From JAJDAH01 sp964487605 (GTDB taxonomy: Bacteria; Myxococcota_A; Polyangia; Polyangiales; Polyangiaceae), in the NCBI GenBank assembly GCA_964487605.1, contig CAZARU010000023.1:10734-74733 (forward strand): 64,000 nt of DNA. The letters are read 5' to 3'. The notes under the pieces are model-generated. The model was not told where the DNA came from. It searched no databases and saw only the letters and a program-made list of their open reading frames with translations. Position 1 is the stretch's first letter. The number at the start of each line of letters is the position of its first letter. Position numbers and translations under genes: made by a program. Positions 25,221-32,990 of this stretch are shown one piece after another.

Positions 25221-26477
25221 ATGAAGCAGGATTTCACCCACGTCGTTCTCGGAGCCTGCGTCGGAGTCGCGTTCGCTGCCGCGTGCTCGGCCAGCAGCTC
25301 GCCCGAGAGCAAGGCGAGCGGAGGCTCGGGCGCGGGGGGCGCCTCCGGTGCCTCCGGCGCGTCCGCGACGGGCGGCATCGGAGGAACGGGCGGTACCGGC
25401 GGTGCAGGCGGGACCGGACCGCTCATCGACGCCGGCACGTTCGAGGACGTGAAGGCCAGCGATGCTCCCTGCAGCTCCGTCACGGAAGAGGCGGGCAAGC
25501 CCGCGGTCGACATCATCTGGGTCATCGACAACTCGTGCTCGATGAACGACGAGGCCGAGAAGGTCCGGAACAACATCAACTCGAGCTTCGTCAACATCCT
25601 GGACCAGAGCATCATCGACTGGCGGATGATCATGATGTCGTCTCGCGGAACGAGCGGCACCGACATCTGCGTCGCACCGCCCATCGGAGGCCCCGGATGC
25701 TCCGACAACCCGCCGAAGTTCTTCCACGTCCCCTGCGAGATCGGCAGCACCGATTCCCTGACGCAGCTCGTGGGCAACTACCAGGTCCTGAACCCGCTCT
25801 TCTGTCCGGGCGGGACGACGCCATGGGGTCAGCTCCTTCGCTACGAGGCGGCCAAGGTGTTCGTGGTGGTGACCGACGACGAAGCGGGACCACCTCCGTT
25901 CAACTGGGACGCGACGATGTTCGACAACTGGCTCCTCAACAACGCGACGCCACCCGGGATGTTCGGCAGCACCATGAAGCGCAACTACGTGTTCCACGGC
26001 ATCGTCGGCACCGACAAGGGGAACCCGCCGATGGCCTGCGTCGCGCCGGCGACGGACGCCGGACCCGGCAACTCCGCCGTGGAGCCCGGCAACGAGTATC
26101 TGAAGCTCGCGCAAGTGACCGGCGGGCTCATCGACTCCATCTGCGAGCAGGACTGGAGCGTGATCTTCAACACCATTGCCGACGGCATCGTGAGGCGCCT
26201 CGAGTGCGAGTATGGCGTGCCGCTGCCCGCCGACGGCGGAACGATCGACCCGGCTCGCGTCAACGTGAAGTTCACGCCGGGGTCGGGCACGACGGAAGAC
26301 ATCCTTCAGGACAACAACGCCGACTGCGACGCCGGCGCCGACGGCTGGCAGTGGAACGCCGACAGCACGCGAATCCTCCTGTGCGGCGACACCTGCGAAC
26401 GCGTGAAGGCCGATCTCGACGGCTCCATCGCCCTCGAGGTCGGCTGCGAGACCAAGACGGTACCTCCGCCGCGCTGA
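25221..26477 (+). CDS. von Willebrand A-like predicted lipoprotein (paralog 2)
   Basis: Protein of 418 aa. The signal ends AAAC (Cys22), followed by a Gly/Ala/Ser-rich spacer to about residue 66. The vWA-type region starts DIIWVIDNSCSM, with the MIDAS Asp at 103, the same residue number as in its paralog 20198-21382. Further segments VFVVVTDDEAG, YVFHGIVGTD, AQVTGGLIDSICEQD and VNVKFTPGSGTT align in order with the paralog. The Cys in DNSCS does not remove any of the D-x-S-x-S residues. Presumed surface-exposed and metal-dependent; the ligand is unknown. Confidence 0.82.
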   Translation: MKQDFTHVVLGACVGVAFAAACSASSSPESKASGGSGAGGASGASGASATGGIGGTGGTGGAGGTGPLIDAGTFEDVKASDAPCSSVTEEAGKPAVDIIWVIDNSCSMNDEAEKVRNNINSSFVNILDQSIIDWRMIMMSSRGTSGTDICVAPPIGGPGCSDNPPKFFHVPCEIGSTDSLTQLVGNYQVLNPLFCPGGTTPWGQLLRYEAAKVFVVVTDDEAGPPPFNWDATMFDNWLLNNATPPGMFGSTMKRNYVFHGIVGTDKGNPPMACVAPATDAGPGNSAVEPGNEYLKLAQVTGGLIDSICEQDWSVIFNTIADGIVRRLECEYGVPLPADGGTIDPARVNVKFTPGSGTTEDILQDNNADCDAGADGWQWNADSTRILLCGDTCERVKADLDGSIALEVGCETKTVPPPR

Positions 26478-26504
26478 CTTTCGCGGGCCGCGGGCCGCGG
26501 CGAA

Positions 26505-26816
26505 TCAGCGCCGACGACCGATGGAGACGAGCTCCTCGGTCATCTCGTCGGCAGCGCGCAGCACCGCGACGTTCGCGGACACGGCGTACTTCGCCAGTCG
26601 CAGATCGAGCACGCCCTCGACGAGGTCGGCCGTGTGCGGGGTCGCACCGGCAGCCGCCGAGCGGGCGCTCTCGCTCATGCTGATGGAGTCGGCGCCCGCG
26701 AATGCCGTCGCGGCGCGTGTCACTTCGGCGGCGGCGCGATCGAACCGCTCGAGCGAGGAGCGGACGCCTCCCCGGGCGGCGTCGAAGGCGGAGGGCAGGC
26801 CGGTGATCCGGGGCAT
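26505..26816 (-). CDS. Orphan mini flagellar-rod-like protein (FlgC/FlgG termini only)
   Basis: Protein of ~103 aa from ATG 26816 (in-frame upstream starts exist; no strong Shine-Dalgarno). The N-terminal helix FDAARGGVRSSLERFDRAA resembles the FlgC helix in spacing of hydrophobics. The C-terminal stretch DLVEGVLDLRLAKYAVSANV and the following AADEM..EL match the flagellar basal-body rod C-terminal signature (V-E-x9-Y-x2-N-x7-D-x-M). The central domain of real rod proteins is absent, and no other flagellar gene is in the window. It could be a remnant, or a coiled-coil protein reusing the rod interface for another secretion machine. It lies between the vWA lipoprotein gene (convergent) and the SDR gene (divergent). 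Confidence 0.6.
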   Translation of the reverse strand: MPRITGLPSAFDAARGGVRSSLERFDRAAAEVTRAATAFAGADSISMSESARSAAAGATPHTADLVEGVLDLRLAKYAVSANVAVLRAADEMTEELVSIGRRR

Positions 26817-26939
26817 CGAACCGGTGAACGGTCCGGGCGGGGCTCCCTTGAGGGAAATCGGGGCCACGCGCCGGGCAGGGGGCTCCAGCGCCCCAGGAGG
26901 ATCCCCCGGGGCGCCCCGAAGCATGGGAAAAGGTCCGGC

Positions 26940-27695
26940 ATGTTCGACCTCTCCGGGCACGTGGCGGTGGTGACGGGCGGAAACGGGGGCCTGGGCCTCG
27001 GAATGGCGCGCGGGCTCTCTCGGGCAGGCGCGAGCGTGGCGGTCTGGGGACGTAACGCCGACAAGAACCTCGAGGCCGTCGAGGAGCTGTCGGCGATGGG
27101 GCCCGCCTTCGGCGTCGTGTGCGACGTCGCGAGCGAGCCGGACACGGACGCGGCCGTCCGGGCGACCCTCGAGAGGTTCGGCCGCATCGACTCGTGCTTC
27201 GCCAACGCGGGCGTCGGCGGCGACCGAACGCCGTTCACGGATCTGTCGCTCGCCCAGTGGGAGCGCCTGCTCTCGATCAACCTCACCGGGACGTTCCTCA
27301 CGTTCCGCGCCGCCGCGCGGCACATGATCGCGCGGGGCGGCGGGGGCCGTCTCGTCGCGACCTCGTCCATCGGGTCGGAGTTCGGCATCCCGCGGGGCGA
27401 GCACTACTCCGCGTCGAAGGCCGGAGTGTGCGCGCTGGTGCGCTCCCTGGCCGTCGAGCTCGCGCGCTGGAGCATCACGGCGAACGCCGTGCTCCCGGGC
27501 TGGATCGACACGGACATGACGGAGCACGCTCGAAGCTGGGACAAGATGAACGACGCGATCGTCCATCGGACACCGGCCAGGCGATGGGGCAAACCCGACG
27601 ACTTCGCGGCGATAGCGGTGTACTTCGCGTCGGAGGCGTCACGATTCCACACGGGCGACGTCGTCACACTCGACGGCGGCTACAGCGTCTTCTGA
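26940..27695 (+). CDS. Short-chain dehydrogenase/reductase (SDR, FabG-like)
   Basis: Protein of 251 aa, classic SDR length. ATG 26940 follows AAAAGG. The cofactor motif TGGNGGLG starts at Thr12, the NAG motif is in CFANAGVGG, the catalytic Tyr156 and Lys160 are in YSASK, and the catalytic Ser is in ATSSIGS. The end SRFHTGDVVTLDGGYS is typical of the family. A cytosolic NAD(P)H-dependent oxidoreductase; the substrate cannot be read from the sequence. It begins MFDLSGHVAVVTGG, similar to gluconate/3-oxoacyl reductase members. Confidence 0.92.
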   Translation: MFDLSGHVAVVTGGNGGLGLGMARGLSRAGASVAVWGRNADKNLEAVEELSAMGPAFGVVCDVASEPDTDAAVRATLERFGRIDSCFANAGVGGDRTPFTDLSLAQWERLLSINLTGTFLTFRAAARHMIARGGGGRLVATSSIGSEFGIPRGEHYSASKAGVCALVRSLAVELARWSITANAVLPGWIDTDMTEHARSWDKMNDAIVHRTPARRWGKPDDFAAIAVYFASEASRFHTGDVVTLDGGYSVF

Positions 27696-27746
27696 CGTGA
27701 CACGGCGTGGCTTTACGAGCGGTGCGGAACGAGGGACGCTCCTGGC

Positions 27747-29507
27747 GTGCTGCGCTGCGTGCTCGGGAGCGTAGGGGCCGGGCTCGTCGCGCTCGGCTGT
27801 CGCGAACCGACGCAGATCACCATCGCCCTGCGAACGGACGTTCCGTGCGATCGGCTGGAGGGCGTCGGCATCGTCGTCGGCCCGCCGGATTCCGACGAAG
27901 CGGGATCGCTCACGACGGAGTCGCACCGCTGCTCCCCGAGCGGTCGGTTGGGCAGCCTCGTCGCCGTGCCGAGCGGCGCTCGGGGCGCAGAGGTCTCGAT
28001 TCGAGTCGTGGGCGCCGTGGGCGGTCCGCTGGCCGAGTGCTCGCGAGCGCCGTATGCGGCGCACTGCATCGTCGCCCGGCGGTCGCTCAGGTACGTGCCC
28101 CACACGCCACTGCGGGTCCCCATCGACCTGCGCAGCTCCTGCGTGGGCGTGGTGTGCGACCCGTCGAGCACGTGCGTCCACGGCGTGTGCCGCCCCGCCG
28201 CGCTGGACGCCGACTCGTGCGGAGGGGACGGCTGCGACGAGGACGCGCTCCAGCCCGCGCGTGACTCGGGGTTCACCACGGGTTCCCAGTCCTGCCTCTC
28301 CGGCGTGACCGTCGCGGGCCGGAGGCGCACGGGCTACGCAGTGATGAGCGAGATCATCGCTCCGACGCAGATCGGCGGTGAGTTTCTCTCGCCGACGGAG
28401 GGCAACGTCGCGATCGTCGGATTCGACGAGGGCCTGGCCACCAGGTGGTCGACGCTGCTCGCCAGGGAAGGGTGGGCGACGCCCGGCAAGCTCGCGACCG
28501 ACGACGACGGCGACTTCTACGCGTGCGCGGTCCTGAGCGGTCGCGGCCTGGGTCGCACCGGGCACGAGGACGGCGTGCTCGTGGCACGGCTCGACGGCAA
28601 CGGCGACCCACGGTGGGCCACGGTGCTGTCCGCGTCGAGCGCGGCCTGCACCGCCGTGGCGACGCGCCCTGACGGGAGCGTCCTCGTCGGCGGCCACTTC
28701 CAGGGGTCCCTGGTCGTCGCCGGGACCGAGCACCTGTCGATCGGACCGGCGGAGGACGGCTGGGTGGCGGCGCTGGACGCCACGGGCCGCGCCCAGTGGG
28801 GCAGGGCCCTCGGCGGGCCTGCCCTCGACGTCGTGCGCGGCGTGGCACCGACCCGCGAGGGCTGGGCCGTGACGGGCGTCGTGACGGGCATCGTGGGCGA
28901 TCCGATTCCCCCAGGGCAGGACGAGGAGCTGTTCGTGCTCGCCCTGCAGCACGATGGAAACCCCGTCTGGGCGAAGCGACTTCCGGGGTGGGTCGGACCG
29001 TGGGGCATGGCGTCCCCCGCTCCGGGAACGATCTGCCTCTCGGCCCAGCACACCGGGACGACGCTCGACGGAATCGACGTTCCGAGCGAGGGGGAGGACG
29101 GCCTCGTCGCGTGCTTCGACGACCGGGGAACGACGCTCTGGGCCCGCGGGTTCGGGGGTGACGGTACCGATCACTTCGACGGCATCGGTGCCGACGCCGA
29201 CGGCAACGTGCTCGTGACGGGTCACGGAGGCAGCACGACCATCGACTTCGATGGAGCGACCGTCACCACGCGACCGGACGGTGACGTCATCGTCGCGCTG
29301 CTGAGCCCGGAGGGCGAGGTTCGGTGGGCGCGGAGCGCCGGGAGCGCCGGATTCGACGAGGGCGCCAGCGTCGCCGGTGTCTCGGACGATGCCGTGATCG
29401 TGGGCGGCTGGGTGGGCGCGGGTGGCGCGGACTTCGGCGGGGGTCCGCTCCCGTTCCTGGGCGACACGGACTGCAGCGGCTTCGTCGCGCGCGTCGAGCG
29501 CCGGTAG
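27747..29507 (+). CDS. Large predicted lipoprotein with SBBP-like beta repeats
   Basis: Protein of 586 aa from GTG 27747. The signal ends VALGC (Cys18). An N-terminal ~150-residue region has Cys pairs, including CVGVVCDPSSTCVHGVCRP, an EGF-like spacing often seen in myxobacterial surface proteins. From ~200 onward there are beta-propeller repeats of the SBBP type (DGVLVARLDGNGDPRWATVL, GWVAALDATGRAQWGRALGG, ELFVLALQHDGNPVWAKRL, DGLVACFDDRGTTLWARGFG, GNVLVTGH). It is probably surface exposed; function unknown. Confidence 0.8.
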   Translation: MLRCVLGSVGAGLVALGCREPTQITIALRTDVPCDRLEGVGIVVGPPDSDEAGSLTTESHRCSPSGRLGSLVAVPSGARGAEVSIRVVGAVGGPLAECSRAPYAAHCIVARRSLRYVPHTPLRVPIDLRSSCVGVVCDPSSTCVHGVCRPAALDADSCGGDGCDEDALQPARDSGFTTGSQSCLSGVTVAGRRRTGYAVMSEIIAPTQIGGEFLSPTEGNVAIVGFDEGLATRWSTLLAREGWATPGKLATDDDGDFYACAVLSGRGLGRTGHEDGVLVARLDGNGDPRWATVLSASSAACTAVATRPDGSVLVGGHFQGSLVVAGTEHLSIGPAEDGWVAALDATGRAQWGRALGGPALDVVRGVAPTREGWAVTGVVTGIVGDPIPPGQDEELFVLALQHDGNPVWAKRLPGWVGPWGMASPAPGTICLSAQHTGTTLDGIDVPSEGEDGLVACFDDRGTTLWARGFGGDGTDHFDGIGADADGNVLVTGHGGSTTIDFDGATVTTRPDGDVIVALLSPEGEVRWARSAGSAGFDEGASVAGVSDDAVIVGGWVGAGGADFGGGPLPFLGDTDCSGFVARVERR

Positions 29508-29518
29508 CCGCTCCCGCT

Positions 29519-30163
29519 CTACAGCAGCGCGAACGAGTCGAAGAAACGCTTCTTGTCGGCCTCGGCCACCGTACCGCCGAGGGCCGCCAGCGTCACCTGA
29601 TAGAGCCGATTCTTCACCAGGTAGATCCGGCTCGTGTACTCGAGCTCGCCGCCGAGCGGCGTCGAGGCCTTCGCGGAGAACTCGCGCCCCGGGTGGCTGC
29701 CGATCTTGATCTTGCGCTGCGTATCCAGCTTGCCGTTGATGTTCGTCACCGCGCCGTTCTGCGCTCCCTCGAGGATCTTGTCGGCGTTGGCGGCGCGGAT
29801 GATCGACTTCGGGTAGTCCGAGTACATCGCGGTGAACGCGCTGCCACCGGCGGACTCGACCAGGAACATGTGGAGCTCGATGTTGCCGACGGCGGTCGGC
29901 GTCTGTTCCGTCTGGTGCTTCGCCGTCCCGGGGAGCTCGACCCGGAACGCGCCGTCCGCGTCCTCCAGCTTCTGCCACGACAGCGCGGTCGCGGGCGTCG
30001 CGGGTGCGGCCGGGGACGCCCCCGCCGCTTCGCTGGTCGCGGCGACGGGCGCCTCCTCCTTCTGCGCCTCGAGCCGCTCGGCGAACTTCTTGCACGCGAG
30101 CAGCGCGACGACGACGAGGCAACACGCGAAGACTTCGGAGCGACGGGTCGGGTGGGACGTCAT
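29519..30163 (-). CDS. Predicted lipoprotein at the end of the MoxR/vWA operon
   Basis: Protein of 214 aa, with lipobox ALLAC (Cys24) followed by KK. A Glu/Ala/Pro-rich linker (~30-60) leads to a beta-rich domain (GAFRVELPGTAKHQTE, NIELHMFLVESAGGSAFTAMYSD, YTSRIYLVKNRLYQVTL) ending with a helix KKRFFDSFALL. That layout resembles PsbP/DUF1795-like lipoprotein domains. It starts 67 bases after the large vWA gene, so it is likely co-transcribed. Confidence 0.75.
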   Translation of the reverse strand: MTSHPTRRSEVFACCLVVVALLACKKFAERLEAQKEEAPVAATSEAAGASPAAPATPATALSWQKLEDADGAFRVELPGTAKHQTEQTPTAVGNIELHMFLVESAGGSAFTAMYSDYPKSIIRAANADKILEGAQNGAVTNINGKLDTQRKIKIGSHPGREFSAKASTPLGGELEYTSRIYLVKNRLYQVTLAALGGTVAEADKKRFFDSFALL

Positions 30164-30230
30164 CGGCGGGACCGTATCAGGTCGCGCGCCCGGGCGCGCG
30201 CAGCCTCGCTGCGCCGGCGTGGCGCAGCCG

Positions 30231-32990
30231 TCACGCCGCCGCGCGCCGGCGCCTCGGCAGGAACTTGCGATCGAACATCCTGAGCCGGCGGACGAGGAGG
30301 TCCAGCAGGAACACGATGAGCGCAGCGTACAGAAAGCGCTGCCAGAGCTCCTCGTAGGTGGTGATCTTCTCCTCCCCGGGATCGAACACCGCGGCCGGCT
30401 CCGGATCCACGCTGCCGCCTGCCGCGAGGACCGCTCGTGACAGCCTCTCGACGTCCGGTTCGAACGATGCGTACTCGCGGGGATAGGGGTGCGACACCTG
30501 CCCGTAGCTGACCCCGATCTGGTCCATCGCTCCGGAGGGAGCTTCGCGAGCGTGCTCGGCGCGGAGCAAGAACGACCCGTACCTGTCGAGCTCGAAGTCC
30601 GCCTCGTACCTGCCCGGCGCCGTCTGTCGCATCGTCACTTCTCGGCGATCCCGCCCCGGCGCGGGCCCCACGACGAAGAACCGCGACTGCATGCCGTTGT
30701 CGAAGCGCTCGTCTGCGGTGAACGCATCGACCACCGCGCGCACGCGCCCTCCGACGACCTCGGTCTTCATGTCGATCTCGCGGCGGTCCTTTCGGCGCAT
30801 GTGCTCGCGAACGAGCTGCCCCCAGAACTTGCTGAAGGAAGCCCAGCGCAACCAGTCGGCCGCCCACAGGTTCTTGACGTCGCTGGTCCAGGCCAGCGAC
30901 CACCCGAGCCCGACCCGCCATCGCGCGAGGATCGGCTCGTCCTGATCGCTGGCGAGGATCTGCACCGCCGGATGCGGCTTCAGCTCGGTGGCGACGTAGC
31001 CGTGAAGCAGCGGCGCCGTCTGCACGGAAATGCCCTTCAGGAAGTCGGCCGGCGCCGTCTGGACGACGGGAAACCACTCCTCCACGGCGGCCTGCCGCGA
31101 GATCATCTCGGTCTCGCGGGTGAAGATCTTCGGCAGGCTGTTCGGGTCGGGGACGGCGTGAAACCTCCCGCCTCCCGTGTCGGCGATCATCCGCAAGAGG
31201 TCGGCGTCGGCCCCGTCGCCCAGGCCGACGGTCGTCACGGTAATCGCCTCGGCGATCATCGCCTGCGTCACGTCGCGGATCCCCTGGGTGGGGGCGCGAC
31301 CATCGGTGAGCAGGATGACGTGCTTCTTCCGCGCCTGGACGACCGAAACGTCCTGGTAGGCCATGTCGAGCGCAGAGAAGATTTCCGTGCCTCCTCCCGG
31401 CTGTATCCGCAGGATCTCGTTCTGAATGCGCGACCGGTAGCGGGCAGGCTGCATCTTCACGTATCGCGCCGGTGACGAGTCGAACGCGATCACCTGGATC
31501 AGGTCGTCGCCCTGCAGCGTGCTGACCGTCGCCTTGCACGCCGCCTTGGCCATCTCGAGCGGAACGCCGCTCATGGAGCCGGACCGGTCGATCACGAGCA
31601 CCATGGCAACGGACGGCATCTCCTTTCGCCGCTGCACGTCCATCCGCACGGGCAGGATCCGCTCGAGGGTCGTGTTCGCCCAGCCGCCCAGCCCGAAGCC
31701 CGCCTCACCGCCGGCCATCATGAAACCCCCACCGAGGTCCCGTACGTACTTCTCCACGAGATCCTGCGCCGCGAGGCTCACCTTTTCCTTCGGCACGTCC
31801 GAAAGGACGACGAAATCGTACCGCTCCATCTCCTTCAAGCTCGCGGGGAACGCCGACGTCGACCGCACGTCCACGTCGAACTGCTGCGCGCTGAGCGCGC
31901 TCGTCAGGTAGGTGGCGCGCTGCGGCTGGCCCTCGACGTACAGCACCGTGGGACGTCCGGGAACGTCGAGGGTGGCCGAGTACGCGTCGTTCTCGGGGAA
32001 ACGGTCCTCGCCGATCTTGTCGAGCTTCAGCGTGTACGTCACCTCGCCGCCCACGCGCACGACCGAGCGGAACTCGAGCGTATTGGGGCCGGGAGAGAGG
32101 TCCAGATCTCGTGCGCCGTCGAGACCGTTCAGCGTCTCCCCCTGGTAAAGGCGCGCGCGCGCCTTGGTCGCGCGCGTCGCATGGACGTCCGCGGTGACGA
32201 CGAACGGCTCGCCTATCTGCACCTTGTCGGGAACGCGCAGGCCGCGCACGGCGACCTCTCCCGGGGCGGGGCGGCGATAGGGGACGGCGAACAGCTTCAC
32301 ACCGTACGAAGACGCGCGGTGCGCCTCCGCGAGGAGGTCTCCCTCGGTCTCCACGCCGTCCGACAGCACCACGGCGCGTTCGAGGTAGCCCGGGGGGAAG
32401 ACGCCGTAGGCGAGCTGCAGGGCCGACTGCAGGTCGCTCCCCGCGCCGGGCCTGTCTCCCGGGCGCTCGGCGGCGTGGCGAAGGGTCGAGGCAGCGGGGA
32501 GCTCGGCCGCCTCCTCGAGGTCGAGTAGCCGGGGACGCGCCGCGAAGGTCACGACCCGCACGAGATCGTCCGGAGGCTTTTCGCGGAGCATCCGCGCGGC
32601 GTACGCGCGCGCGTCGTCGAGAGCCTCCGAGGTGACCGAATCGCTGACGTCGATCAATAGTACCGTACAGACCTTCTTGGTCTCCGCCGTGCGCGCCAGG
32701 CGGGACAGCGAGAGCGCGATGAGCGCAACGAACCCCAGGCGCAGCGCGACGGCGAGCACGCGCTGCTGCCACGGCAAGTCGGCCAGCGAGCGTCCGAGCA
32801 CGAAGAGCAGTACGGGGAGCACCAGCACGAGCCCGAGCGTGCGCGGCTCCAGGAGCTCGTACGCCACGCCGTCGCGTGTCCACGTGAACGCTCCCTCCGG
32901 CGCGAACCAGACGAAGCGGCGGTACGCCCACGCGAGCGCGCCGGTGAGCGCGACGAGGAACGCACCCCAGGCGATGCGCCGCGGGGTCAT
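30231..32990 (-). CDS. Membrane protein with two vWA-type domains (BatB/DUF1355-like)
   Basis: Protein of 919 aa from ATG 32990, which overlaps the preceding gene's stop (ATGA). Hydrophobic segments near residues 10-24, 50-66 and 85-97 anchor the N terminus, and another lies close to the C terminus (FLYAALIVFLLDLLVRRL). A first vWA-like domain begins VLLIDVSDS (Asp114). A second, more canonical one begins VLVIDRSGSMSG (Asp468) and includes VILLTDGRAPTQG. A class I glutamine-amidotransferase-like segment (YDFVVLSDVP, LGGGFMMAGGEAGFG) sits between them. Such proteins accompany MoxR ATPases and DUF58 proteins; the role is thought to be envelope integrity or stress tolerance. Confidence 0.85.
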   Translation of the reverse strand: MTPRRIAWGAFLVALTGALAWAYRRFVWFAPEGAFTWTRDGVAYELLEPRTLGLVLVLPVLLFVLGRSLADLPWQQRVLAVALRLGFVALIALSLSRLARTAETKKVCTVLLIDVSDSVTSEALDDARAYAARMLREKPPDDLVRVVTFAARPRLLDLEEAAELPAASTLRHAAERPGDRPGAGSDLQSALQLAYGVFPPGYLERAVVLSDGVETEGDLLAEAHRASSYGVKLFAVPYRRPAPGEVAVRGLRVPDKVQIGEPFVVTADVHATRATKARARLYQGETLNGLDGARDLDLSPGPNTLEFRSVVRVGGEVTYTLKLDKIGEDRFPENDAYSATLDVPGRPTVLYVEGQPQRATYLTSALSAQQFDVDVRSTSAFPASLKEMERYDFVVLSDVPKEKVSLAAQDLVEKYVRDLGGGFMMAGGEAGFGLGGWANTTLERILPVRMDVQRRKEMPSVAMVLVIDRSGSMSGVPLEMAKAACKATVSTLQGDDLIQVIAFDSSPARYVKMQPARYRSRIQNEILRIQPGGGTEIFSALDMAYQDVSVVQARKKHVILLTDGRAPTQGIRDVTQAMIAEAITVTTVGLGDGADADLLRMIADTGGGRFHAVPDPNSLPKIFTRETEMISRQAAVEEWFPVVQTAPADFLKGISVQTAPLLHGYVATELKPHPAVQILASDQDEPILARWRVGLGWSLAWTSDVKNLWAADWLRWASFSKFWGQLVREHMRRKDRREIDMKTEVVGGRVRAVVDAFTADERFDNGMQSRFFVVGPAPGRDRREVTMRQTAPGRYEADFELDRYGSFLLRAEHAREAPSGAMDQIGVSYGQVSHPYPREYASFEPDVERLSRAVLAAGGSVDPEPAAVFDPGEEKITTYEELWQRFLYAALIVFLLDLLVRRLRMFDRKFLPRRRRAAA

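Noticed and set aside
27639..30125. Minus-strand open frame of 828 codons
   Set aside because: It spans the antisense of a clear lipoprotein gene and another gene in a different frame. No motif is seen.
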